From: Frankiales bacterium | Lineage (GTDB): Bacteria; Actinomycetota; Actinomycetes; S36-B12; CAIYMF01 | Assembly (NCBI GenBank): GCA_016125335.1 | Contig: WGLY01000008.1 | Span: forward strand, 36,600-100,599 | Reading direction: 5' to 3' | Length of the DNA: 64,000 bases | In this document: positions 18,070-25,326 of the stretch, piece by piece | How the letters are laid out: every line of letters begins with the position of its first letter | Numbering within the stretch: the stretch's first letter is position 1 | The notes under the pieces: model-generated | Databases searched by the model: none | The model's input: the letters and a program-made list of their open reading frames with translations, nothing else | Told to the model about the DNA's origin: nothing | Program-made: the position numbers and the translations under genes

Positions 18070-18768
18070 TCAGCGCGCCGGGACCACCGCCCCGGGACGG
18101 ACGAGGTACATGAGGAACCGTCCGCCCGCGCCGATACCGACGACGGCGGTCGCGGTGAGGTAGTCGCGCTCGGGGGCGACGGTGTCGAACGCGGCCCACG
18201 TCTCGGACGTCTCGAGCCGCGCGGCGAGGGTCTGGAGCGGCAGAGGCATCTCGAAGTTCTCCGACAGCGTCAGCCGCAGCGCGCCCCCCGAGCTCGTCGA
18301 CAGCGGGCCGGCGGAGCGGGTGGTGAGCTCCCAGCGTCCCGAGACGGTGATGGAGCCGCCCCGGCGCTGCCACACGAGGGTCAGGCGGTGCCCGTCGTCG
18401 AAGCGCAGCACCGCGCTCGGCGTGCTCCCCGGGTCCCCGGGCAGGCGGGCGAGCGACGGCGCGACGGTCCCGCCGAGCGCGACCACCCACACCGAGCCCA
18501 CGAGGCCGTCGGGCACCGGCCCGGCGAGCGGATCGCGTGCCACGGACGGCGACGGCGCGGGACCGACAGCCGGCGCGGAGTCCGGCGCGCGCAGGAGCTG
18601 GGCGCCCAGGGCCAGGCACACCACGAGGCCGACCGTGCCCGCGAGCGCCCCGACCGCGCGCGAGCGGCGGGCGCGCCGGCGGCCGAGCTCCCGGACCTCC
18701 GCGGCCGGCGGTCCCGGCTCGCGGACGACCGGCACGGCGGCCTCGAGCAGCTCACGGGTGGAGGACAT
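18070..18768 (-). CDS. Single-span membrane protein, probable sigma-factor partner
   Basis: 232 residues. A cytoplasmic stretch of about 40 residues (SSTRELLEAAVPVVREPG, then RELGRRRARRSR) precedes one membrane span (AVGALAGTVGLVVCLALGAQ) and an extracellular domain of about 170 residues. It begins inside the 3' end of the sigma-factor gene (17-bp overlap), so the two are coupled. This arrangement is typical of anti-sigma factors or their substitutes, but the zinc anti-sigma motif HxxxCxxC is absent and the outer domain is unrecognised. Call: probable membrane regulator or accessory protein of the ECF sigma; moderate confidence in the role only. Confidence 0.7.
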   Translation of the reverse strand: MSSTRELLEAAVPVVREPGPPAAEVRELGRRRARRSRAVGALAGTVGLVVCLALGAQLLRAPDSAPAVGPAPSPSVARDPLAGPVPDGLVGSVWVVALGGTVAPSLARLPGDPGSTPSAVLRFDDGHRLTLVWQRRGGSITVSGRWELTTRSAGPLSTSSGGALRLTLSENFEMPLPLQTLAARLETSETWAAFDTVAPERDYLTATAVVGIGAGGRFLMYLVRPGAVVPAR

Positions 18769-19363
18769 CGGGCACCTCGATTCGCGCGACGGCGGGCACG
18801 GCGGTCGGTCGCGCCCTCGACGGGTCGGTTGCGGACGGGGGGACCGGCGCGGGTGCGCCGGGCGCCGGCCGAGGCGGCGGGTCGGGCGGTTCGGCCAGGA
18901 GCCGGGCGAGTGCCGTGCGGGCCCGCGCGAGCCGGGACTTCACCGTGCCGCGCGGCACGCGCAGCGACGCCGCGATCTCCTCGACGCCGAGGTCGCACAG
19001 CTCGTGCAGCACCAGCACGGCGCGGTGCTCGGGCGACAGGGCGGCCAACGCCTGCCGCACCGCGACGACCTCCGCCGTGCCCACGGGGGCCACGACGTCG
19101 TCCACCGCGACCCGCGGTGCGGCGCGCCGGGCCGTCACGAGCCGGCGCCAGTGGCTCACGCACCGCCGGTAGGCCACGGTGCGCACCCAGCTCTCCGGGT
19201 CGTCGTACTCGGCGATGCGGTCCCACTGCTGCCAGGCGCGGATGTAGGCGTCCTGGAGCGCGTCCGCCGCCTGCTCGCGGTCGAGCGTCACGAGCGTGAG
19301 CTGCTGGAGCAGCCGGGGGCGCGTCCGCGCGTAGAAGGAGTCGAACTCGAGCTCGGCTCTCAT
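18752..19363 (-). CDS. ECF-type RNA polymerase sigma factor
   Basis: 203 residues. Region 2 reads ADALQDAYIRAWQQWDRIAE and DPESWVRTVAYRRCVSHWRR, with the -10 recognition helix. Region 4 reads LAALSPEHRAVLVLHELCDL then VEEIAASLRVPRGTVKSRLA, the -35-binding helix-turn-helix. The C-terminal tail of about 40 residues is Pro/Ala-rich and disordered. Length and composition match SigE/SigM-type ECF factors of actinobacteria. ATG 19361-19363 follows a good SD (GGGAGG, spacing 5-6). The downstream gene is a membrane protein, and an L,D-transpeptidase is 0.8 kb further on; a cell-envelope regulon is plausible but unproven. Confidence 0.92.
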   Translation of the reverse strand: MRAELEFDSFYARTRPRLLQQLTLVTLDREQAADALQDAYIRAWQQWDRIAEYDDPESWVRTVAYRRCVSHWRRLVTARRAAPRVAVDDVVAPVGTAEVVAVRQALAALSPEHRAVLVLHELCDLGVEEIAASLRVPRGTVKSRLARARTALARLLAEPPDPPPRPAPGAPAPVPPSATDPSRARPTAVPAVARIEVPDVLHP

Positions 19364-19691
19364 GGCGCCTCCCCTCACCCGCAGACACGCGGTGGGCGGC
19401 AGTCCGGTTCCCTCGCGGCGCCAGTGTGCTCCCGGGCGCGGCGGCGCGACGGGGGATCGACCGGCGACGGGCGCAGCGAGAGGCGGGCATCCTCCCGGGA
19501 CGTCCGCCTCTCGCCGCACATCGTAGGCGAGCGTGCCCCGCCGTGGGCGGGCGGGCTCACGTGAGCCGGCGGCCGCCACGGGTGGTGCGGAACCCGCCGG
19601 CCACCCGCTGCCGCTCGCGCGGCAACCCACCCCGTGGCATCCGTAACATCAGGAACGAGGCCGTTGCCTGCTCCTGCGAGGAGGGGACGCC
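19364..19691. other. Divergent intergenic region between sigma factor and response regulator
   Basis: 328 bp without a gene. It must hold the promoters of both the ECF sigma gene (leftward) and the DevR-like gene (rightward). The one structured element is the inverted repeat at 19476-19514, listed separately. Rightward, CATCCGTAACATCAGGAACG near 19639 is the most AT-rich stretch and could hold the regulator promoter. No further gene or repeat was seen. Confidence 0.5.
19476..19514. repeat. 11-bp perfect inverted repeat in the sigma/regulator intergenic region
   Basis: GCGAGAGGCGG (19476-19486) and CCGCCTCTCGC (19504-19514), 17-nt spacer. It is mid-way between two divergent genes, so it is not an ordinary gene-end terminator; an operator, attenuator or RNA hairpin in a leader are possible. 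Confidence 0.45.
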
Positions 19692-20342
19692 GTGACCGCG
19701 TCAGGGTCGGAGGACCGCATCCGGGTCTTCCTCGTGGATCCCTGCGAGGTGGTGCGCCGTGGGCTGACGTGCCTGCTGGACGCCGAGCCGGATCTCGTGG
19801 TGTGCGGTGAGGCGTCGCGTGCGGCAGACGCTCTGCGCCTGGTGCCCGCCGCGCGACCGGACGTGGTGATCCTCGACATCCGCCTCCCCGACGTCTCGGG
19901 GGTCGAGCTGTGCCGCGAGATGCAGGCGCGGCACCCGCAGGTCGCCCTGGTGGTCCTCACGGGGGAGGACGACCAGGACTCCGTGGTGGATGCGATCGAG
20001 GCGGGTGCGGCCGGCTTCCTGCTGAAGCAGGTGCGCGGCGCGACCATCGTCGACGCCGTGCGCAGGGGCGCTGCCGGGGAGTCCACCCTCGACCCCGCGG
20101 TGACCCGGCGGGTGCTCGACCAGGTGCGCCACGCCTCCTCGACGACGGAGGTCGACCAGCTCACGGCCCAGGAGCAGCGGATCCTGCACCTGATCGGGGA
20201 GGGCATGACCAACCGGGAGATCGCCGACTCGTTGTTCCTGGCCGAGAAGACGGTGAAGAACTACGTGTCGTCGATCTTCGCGAAGCTGGGGCTGCACCGG
20301 CGCACGCAGGCCGCGGTGTTCGCCGTCAGGCACCCTGACTGA
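19692..20342 (+). CDS. NarL/DevR-type response regulator (orphan)
   Basis: 216 residues. Receiver domain: phosphoacceptor Asp62 (VVILDIRLP), Thr90 (VVLTGE) and Lys112 (LLKQ). C-terminal LuxR-type HTH: LTAQEQRILHLIGEGMTNRE then IADSLFLAEKTVKNYVSSIF, with AKLGLHRRTQAAVF. The HTH and overall sequence strongly resemble mycobacterial DevR/DosR, the hypoxia/dormancy regulator. Unusually, the acidic pocket reads VDPCE (Asp16-Pro17) rather than the usual VDDHE, removing one Mg-binding acid. No histidine kinase lies nearby. Start GTG 19692 follows SD GAGGGGA. Role is probably redox or dormancy-type control; unproven. Confidence 0.87.
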   Translation: MTASGSEDRIRVFLVDPCEVVRRGLTCLLDAEPDLVVCGEASRAADALRLVPAARPDVVILDIRLPDVSGVELCREMQARHPQVALVVLTGEDDQDSVVDAIEAGAAGFLLKQVRGATIVDAVRRGAAGESTLDPAVTRRVLDQVRHASSTTEVDQLTAQEQRILHLIGEGMTNREIADSLFLAEKTVKNYVSSIFAKLGLHRRTQAAVFAVRHPD

Positions 20343-20607
20343 GCTGGTCGGGCGCTCGGTGCGACGCCGGCTCCCACGGCTCCCGGCGTTGCTCGATGAG
20401 CAGGCGCGCCAGCTGCTCGGCCCGGACGGGGAGCTCGTCCGGTGTCGGGTTGCCGACGCGGGCCAGGTGGACGGCCCGCGAGACGCACCGCAGCACACCA
20501 CCCGCCGGCATGTCGCGGTACTCGCGCGCCAGTCGCTCCGCGAGCGCGAGCAGCTCCTCCCGCCGCTCGTCCGCGCGGCGCGAGGCCGCCACCAGGGATG
20601 CCGCCAT
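20326..20607 (-). CDS. Small conserved hypothetical protein (93 aa)
   Basis: 93 residues, soluble, with a charged helical N-terminus (RRADERREELLALAERLARE) and a central segment RCVSRAVHLARVGNPTPDEL. No known domain recognised. Coding status is supported by an excellent SD (GGAGG, 6 nt before ATG 20605-20607) and by regular codon use with GC-rich third positions. Its 3' end overlaps the convergent response regulator by 17 bp. Function unknown; the hydrophilic helical character would suit a small regulator or adaptor. Confidence 0.6.
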   Translation of the reverse strand: MAASLVAASRRADERREELLALAERLAREYRDMPAGGVLRCVSRAVHLARVGNPTPDELPVRAEQLARLLIEQRREPWEPASHRAPDQLSQGA

Positions 20608-20773
20608 GCATCGCCTCCGTCCATCGCGAGGTCGGACGACCAGCGTGGGATGCCGGGGGCGCGGCGGGCAGGGCCATAGGTCCCGTGTCGGGCAGGCCCC
20701 ATGGGGTCGTTCCCTGGTCCGCGCCGGCGGTCGCGCCCGGGTGCCGCTCCCACCGTGTGGGCTGCTCGGTCGT

Positions 20774-20800
20774 TCTGACCAAGAACAGTTCTGGGTCAGA
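20774..20800. promoter_or_regulatory. 27-bp palindrome, probable MarR operator
   Basis: TCTGACCAAGAAC - A - GTTCTGGGTCAGA: 12 of 13 positions are self-complementary about 20787. It overlaps the promoter of the MarR gene, with a TATATC -10-like box at 20801-20806 right after it, so a bound dimer would block transcription. An autoregulatory MarR site is the natural reading. Confidence 0.65.
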
Positions 20801-20814
20801 TATATCCTGCGGGC

Positions 20815-21390
20815 ATGAGCCCTGCCTCCGGCCGCTCGGTCGGCGACGCGACGACGCTCGCCGGTCTCGTGACCCGGCTGCGGCGCGCCTTGCGCTCCGG
20901 CGTCCGCAGCGAGATCCCGTGGGAGCGGCTGCCCATGGCACAGGTGGAGCTGCTCCAGCGGCTCGAGGAGGAACCCGGCCTGCGCGTGGGGGAGCTGGCC
21001 GGCCGCCAGCACCTGGCCACGAACACCGTGAGCACGCTGGTGCAGCAGATGGTCGAGGCCGGCCTGGTCGAGCGCAGTCCCGACGCCGCCGACCGGCGGG
21101 TGCTGGTGGTGACTGCCACGAGTGCCGGCCGGAGCGCGTTGCGCGACTGGCAGCGGGCGAACGCACGGCGGATCGAGGCCGGTCTTCGTGCGCTCGATCC
21201 GGCCGAGCGCGAGTCGCTCACCCGCGCCATCCCCGCGCTCACCCGGTTCGTCGAGGCGCTCGAGGCGCAGGGGGCGGACTCCTCGCCCTCCGCCACCCGC
21301 CCACAGCGCAGGCCGGTACCCGAGGCGCGAGGCACGGAGTCCTCGGCCTCCGCCGCCCGCACTCGGCGCGGATCCAGCCCGAGCTCGTGA
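20815..21390 (+). CDS. MarR family transcriptional regulator
   Basis: 191 residues. Winged-helix core: PMAQVELLQRLEEEPGLRVG, then ELAGRQHLATNTVSTLVQQM (recognition helix) and the wing GLVERSPDAADRRVLVVTAT. The long C-terminal helix TRFVEALEAQ is followed by a Ser/Arg-rich disordered tail of about 40 residues, unusual for MarR. ATG 20815 has no SD but is only 8 nt after TATATC, so it is likely leaderless. The following ClC gene starts around its stop codon, so the two are cotranscribed. Probably autorepressed through the 20774-20800 palindrome. Confidence 0.88.
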   Translation: MSPASGRSVGDATTLAGLVTRLRRALRSGVRSEIPWERLPMAQVELLQRLEEEPGLRVGELAGRQHLATNTVSTLVQQMVEAGLVERSPDAADRRVLVVTATSAGRSALRDWQRANARRIEAGLRALDPAERESLTRAIPALTRFVEALEAQGADSSPSATRPQRRPVPEARGTESSASAARTRRGSSPSS

Positions 21391-21398
21391 GGGCGCGC

Positions 21399-22811
21399 AT
21401 GCCGTGGGCGACAGGGCGAGAGCGCCACGCCGGCCCCGGACCCGGTCGTGACGGCCGGGCCGGGCGCCTCGCGCGACTCCTCGTCGGCGCGGTGCTCACG
21501 GGGATCGTGGCGGGCCTCGGCGGCGTGCTGCTGCTGTCGCTGCTGCACCTGGTCCAGCACGTGGCGTTCGGCTACACCGAGGAGTCGTTCCTCGCCGGCG
21601 TCGAGCAGGCGAGCGCGCAGCGGCGCATCGTGGCGCTGACGGTCGGCGGCGCCGTCGTCGGCATCGGCTGGTGGATCCACCGCAGCATCGTGCGGTCGAC
21701 GGTGTCGGTCACCCACGCCCTGCACTCCGGCACGGCGCGCATGGCGATCGGCCCCGTCGCCAGCGACGGCGTGCTTCAGGTGGTGGCCGTCGGCGCGGGC
21801 GCCTCGCTCGGTCGCGAGGGTGCGCCGCGCGAGCTGGGGGCGGCCTTCGGCGGCAGGATCGGCGCCTGGCTGGGCGTGTCGCTCGCGGACCGTCGCCTGC
21901 TGCTGGCGGCCGGTGCCGGCGCGGGGCTGGCCGCCGTCTACAACGTGCCCCTGAGCGGCACGGTGTTCGCGCTCGAGGCGCTGCTGCTCAGCGCCCGGCC
22001 GCGCGCGGTCGTCGTCGCGGCGCTGAGCAGCGCCAGCGCCACCGCCACCACCTACGCGCTGCTGGGCCGGGAGCAGACCTACCAACTCCCCGCGCTCGCG
22101 CTCTCGCCCGGCCTGGTCGCGGCGGCCGTCGTCGTCGGAGTGCTCGCCGCCCTGGGCGCACAGCCGTTCCGCGCGTCGATGACCCATGCGCGCACCCACG
22201 CCCCTCGCGGCTGGCGCTCGGCGGTGGCCATCCCGGTCGCGTTCGCGGCGACCGGCGTCCTCGCGATCGCCTACCCCGAGATCCTGGGCAACGGCAAGGC
22301 GCTGGCCCAGGGCCTGTTCTCCTCGCCCGCGACGGCGGCCCTCGCGGCCGGGTTCGTGATCGCGAAGCCCACGGCCACCTGGCTGTGCCTGCGCGCAGGC
22401 GCCATCGGCGGCCTGCTCACCCCGGCGTTCGCCACGGGCGCGGCGCTGGGCGCGCTCGTGGCCGCGCTCTGGGGGATCGGCGACCGCGGCAGCGAGACGG
22501 CGGAGCTCGCGCTGCTGGGCGCCGCCGCGTTCCTCGCCGTCGCCCAGCGCATCCCCGTGACCGCAGGGCTGCTCGCCCTCGAGTTCACCCACATCGGGCT
22601 GGGCTTCGTGCCGCTGCTCGCGCTCACCGTCGCCGTCAGCTGGCTCGTCGGACGCGGCGCCCGGCGCGTGCACCCGCTCTCCTGGCCGCCCGTCACGCGC
22701 GTGCGCGCCGCCGTCGGCGCGCGCCGGCACACCGCGGAAGGGCCGGCGACGACCGACCAGCCCGACGACGCCGACCCGGCGTCCGGAACCGGTACGCACG
22801 GCCGCGCCTGA
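21399..22811 (+). CDS. ClC-type chloride channel/transporter
   Basis: 470 residues; integral membrane with about ten or more hydrophobic segments. ClC signatures: GASLGREGAPREL (138-143, gating Glu140), YNVPLSGTVFALEALLL, GNGKALAQGL and AGAIGGLLTPAFATGAALGA. The classical GREGP has one extra Ala here (GREGAP). The C-terminus is a hydrophilic tail of about 50 residues without CBS domains. It may be a Cl-/H+ antiporter or a channel (acid or osmotic stress). ATG 21399 has GAGGG 5 nt upstream; GTG 21387, overlapping the MarR stop, is the alternative start. Confidence 0.85.
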   Translation: MPWATGRERHAGPGPGRDGRAGRLARLLVGAVLTGIVAGLGGVLLLSLLHLVQHVAFGYTEESFLAGVEQASAQRRIVALTVGGAVVGIGWWIHRSIVRSTVSVTHALHSGTARMAIGPVASDGVLQVVAVGAGASLGREGAPRELGAAFGGRIGAWLGVSLADRRLLLAAGAGAGLAAVYNVPLSGTVFALEALLLSARPRAVVVAALSSASATATTYALLGREQTYQLPALALSPGLVAAAVVVGVLAALGAQPFRASMTHARTHAPRGWRSAVAIPVAFAATGVLAIAYPEILGNGKALAQGLFSSPATAALAAGFVIAKPTATWLCLRAGAIGGLLTPAFATGAALGALVAALWGIGDRGSETAELALLGAAAFLAVAQRIPVTAGLLALEFTHIGLGFVPLLALTVAVSWLVGRGARRVHPLSWPPVTRVRAAVGARRHTAEGPATTDQPDDADPASGTGTHGRA

Positions 22812-22848
22812 CACCCAGTCCGGCTCCCGCAGCAACTGGTGACGCGGA

Positions 22849-22892
22849 GGAGCCCGCACGGCCACGCGAGATGCGCGGCTCGTGCGGGCTCC
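22849..22892. terminator. Hairpin between convergent ClC and glnA1
   Basis: Perfect 12-bp arms GGAGCCCGCACG (22849-22860) / CGTGCGGGCTCC (22881-22892), 20-nt loop, between two convergent stop codons. Serves both directions; no T-run. Confidence 0.65.
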
Positions 22893-22944
22893 GTCCTCGT
22901 GAGCGAGGCGCCCGGATCCCCGACCAAGTCAGGGACCGGCGGGA

Positions 22945-24369
22945 TCACACGTCGTAGTAGAGCTCGAACTCGTGGGGGTGCGGGCGCAGGGCGATGGGGG
23001 CGATCTCCGCGCTGCGCTTGTAGTCGATCCAGGTCTCGATGAGGTCCTCGGTGAACACGCCGCCCTCGGCGAGGTAGGCGTGATCGTCCTCGAGGCGGTC
23101 GATGACCGCGGCGAGGCTGCCCGGCACCTGCGGGATCGAGGCGGCCTCGTCCGGCGGGAGGTCGTAGAGGTCCTTGTCGACCGGCGCCGGCGGCTCGATC
23201 TTGTTCTTGATGCCGTCGAGGCCGGCCATGAGCATCGCCGCGAAGGCGAGGTAGGGGTTGCCCGACGGGTCCGGCACGCGGAACTCGATGCGCTTGGCCT
23301 TGGGGTTGGTGCCCGTCACCGGCACGCGCACGCAGGCGGAGCGGTTGCGCGCGGAGTAGACCAGGTTGACCGGTGCCTCGTAGCCCGGCACCAGGCGGTG
23401 GTAGGAGTTCACCGTCGGGTTGGTGAAGGCCAGCAGCGACGGCGCGTGGTGCAGCAGGCCGCCGACGTACCAGCGCGCGGTGTCGGACAGGCCGCCGTAG
23501 CCCAGCTCGTCGTAGAACAGCGGCTCGCCGCCCTTCCAGAGCGACTGGTGGCAGTGCATGCCCGAGCCGTTGTCGCCGAAGAGCGGCTTCGGCATGAAGG
23601 TCGCGGTCTTGCCTGCGCGCCAGGCGACGTTCTTCACGACGTACTTGAACAGCTGCACCTTGTCGGCGGAGCGGCTCAGCGAGTCGAAGCGGTAGTTGAT
23701 CTCGGCCTGGCCGCCGGTGCCCACCTCGTGGTGCGAGCGCTCGACCTGGAGGCCGAGGGCGTCGAGCGCCACGCAGATCTCGTCACGCAGGTCGGCGTAG
23801 TGGTCGGTCGGCGGGACGGGGAAGTAGCCGCCCTTGTAGCGGGTCTTGTAGCCGCGGTTGCCGCCGTCCTCGATGCGCCCGCTGTTCCAGGCGCCCTCGA
23901 TGGAGTCGATGTGGTAGTAGCCCTCGTTCTGCTTGGTCTCGAAGCGGACGTCGTCGAAGATGTAGAACTCGGCCTCGGGGGCGAAGAACGCGGTGTCGGC
24001 GATGCCGGTGGAGGCCATGTAGGCCTCGGCCTTCGCGGCGACCTGGCGCGGGTCGCGGCTGTAGGGCTCGTTGGTGTACGGGTCGACGATCGAGAAGTTC
24101 AGCGCGAGCGTCTTCTCCTTGCGGAACGGGTCGACGAAGGCCGTCGAGACGTCCGGGATGAGCTTCATGTCGGACTCGTTGATCGCCTGGAAGCCGCGGA
24201 TCGACGAGCCGTCGAACATCTGGCCCTCGGTGAAGAAGTCCTCGCCGACGGACTGGGCGGGCACGTTGAAGTGCTGCTGCACGCCAGGAAGGTCGGTGAA
24301 GCGGACATCGACGAAGGCGACGCCCTCGTCCTTGATGAACCGCATGACCTCGTCAGCGTTGTTGAACAT
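22945..24369 (-). CDS. glnA: Glutamine synthetase type I (GlnA1)
   Basis: 474 residues. The main ammonium-assimilating enzyme: glutamate + NH3 + ATP gives glutamine; dodecameric and cytosolic. Signatures: [55 protein letters not shown] and the ATP-site [13 protein letters not shown]. The adenylylation loop [10 protein letters not shown] carries Tyr402, the expected GlnE target. Start ATG 24369 has a strong SD (GAGGAGG). The promoter region holds a four- to five-element GlnR-like array (24469-24516) and a TAGGTT -10. Terminates at the shared hairpin 22849-22892. Confidence 0.97.
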   Translation of the reverse strand: MFNNADEVMRFIKDEGVAFVDVRFTDLPGVQQHFNVPAQSVGEDFFTEGQMFDGSSIRGFQAINESDMKLIPDVSTAFVDPFRKEKTLALNFSIVDPYTNEPYSRDPRQVAAKAEAYMASTGIADTAFFAPEAEFYIFDDVRFETKQNEGYYHIDSIEGAWNSGRIEDGGNRGYKTRYKGGYFPVPPTDHYADLRDEICVALDALGLQVERSHHEVGTGGQAEINYRFDSLSRSADKVQLFKYVVKNVAWRAGKTATFMPKPLFGDNGSGMHCHQSLWKGGEPLFYDELGYGGLSDTARWYVGGLLHHAPSLLAFTNPTVNSYHRLVPGYEAPVNLVYSARNRSACVRVPVTGTNPKAKRIEFRVPDPSGNPYLAFAAMLMAGLDGIKNKIEPPAPVDKDLYDLPPDEAASIPQVPGSLAAVIDRLEDDHAYLAEGGVFTEDLIETWIDYKRSAEIAPIALRPHPHEFELYYDV

Positions 24370-24452
24370 CCGTTCCTCCTCGAGGTGTCCCGGCTCTCCC
24401 GGTGACGTGGCGCCGCGCCGGCCGCGACGGGCTCGCCGCGGCGTCTGCGGGA

Positions 24453-24458
24453 AACCTA
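24453..24458 (-). promoter_or_regulatory. Candidate glnA -10 box
   Basis: TAGGTT on the minus strand, about 10 bp downstream of the nearest GlnR-like pentamer. It predicts a transcript start near 24446 and a leader of about 75 nt. Confidence 0.5.
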
Positions 24459-24468
24459 GGCCGCGGGG

Positions 24469-24516
24469 GTTTCCCGTCGGTGTCCCGTTTGTTTCCGCTG
24501 TGTTTCCGACCGTGAC
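24469..24516 (-). promoter_or_regulatory. GlnR-type operator array upstream of glnA
   Basis: Reading toward glnA: GTCAC (24516-24512), GAAAC (24506-24502), GAAAC (24495-24491), GACAC (24484-24480), GAAAC (24473-24469). The last four are spaced exactly 11 bp apart. This matches the GlnR pattern gTnAC-n6-GaAAC-n6-gTnAC-n6-GaAAC of actinobacteria. The array covers the -35 region of the predicted promoter, as expected for an OmpR-type activator. A PhoP box is the alternative reading. Confidence 0.7.
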
Positions 24517-24639
24517 GCCCAGGCGTTGCGCCGCCCGAGCCCTGCTCCGACTGCTCCGACGTGGGCACCGTACTCCCGGCCGCCCGGCACGCCCCGACCG
24601 GGCACCCGGCCCGGGCGGCCGGCGCGACGGCTCCGCGGA

Positions 24640-25326
24640 TCAGGGCCCGCCCGCCTCGAACCGGTAGCCGAGCCCCGGCGCGGTGATGAGGTAGCGCGGC
24701 CGGCTCGGGTCGGGCTCGAGCTTGCGCCGCAGCGTCGCGAGGTACACGCGCAGGTAGTTCGTCTGCGACTCGTACGCCGGCCCCCACACCTCGCGCAGCA
24801 GGTCCGCTCCCGGCACCAGCAGGCCGTCGGCCCGCACGAGCACCTCCAGCACGCCCCACTCGGTGGGCGTCAGGTGGATCTCCCGGCCCGAGGCGCCGGT
24901 GACCGTCTTGCGGCCCAGGTCCACCACGAAGTCGTCGGTGCGCACCAGCCCGGCGCCGCCCGCCGGCCCGGCGCGGCGCTGGGCGGCGCGCAACCGGGCG
25001 AGCAGCTCCTCCACCCCGAACGGCTTGGTGAGGTAGTCGTCGGCGCCGGCGTCGAGCGCCGTCACCTTGTCGCGCTGGTCGCGGCGGGCCGAGAGCACCA
25101 CGACCGGTACGTCGCTGACCGCACGGATCCGCTCGAGCACGACCAGGCCGTCGAGGTCGGGGAGGCCGAGGTCGAGCACGACGGCGTCCAGGCGCGACCC
25201 CTGCACCCGGGTGACGGCGTCCGCGCCGGTGGCCACCGGGTGCACGGAGTAGCCGCGGGAGCGCAGTGTGAGCGTGAGCGCCCGGCGCAGCTGGTCGTCG
25301 TCCTCGACGACGAGCAGGTCGGTCAC
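24640..25326 (-). CDS. kdpE: KdpE-type response regulator
   Basis: 228 residues. OmpR family: receiver with acidic pair Glu8-Asp9 (VVEDDDQ), phosphoacceptor Asp52 (VVLDLGLPD), VVLSAR and LTKPF. The C-terminal winged helix is HLTPTEWGVLEVLVRADGLL then QTNYLRVYLATLRRKLEPDP, the latter characteristic of KdpE. It is expected to activate potassium-uptake genes when phosphorylated by the KdpD-like kinase. Starts at GTG 25324-25326 in a 4-bp overlap with the kinase stop. Candidate binding site: the TTGACG array upstream of kimA (28696-28743). Confidence 0.9.
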   Translation of the reverse strand: MTDLLVVEDDDQLRRALTLTLRSRGYSVHPVATGADAVTRVQGSRLDAVVLDLGLPDLDGLVVLERIRAVSDVPVVVLSARRDQRDKVTALDAGADDYLTKPFGVEELLARLRAAQRRAGPAGGAGLVRTDDFVVDLGRKTVTGASGREIHLTPTEWGVLEVLVRADGLLVPGADLLREVWGPAYESQTNYLRVYLATLRRKLEPDPSRPRYLITAPGLGYRFEAGGP

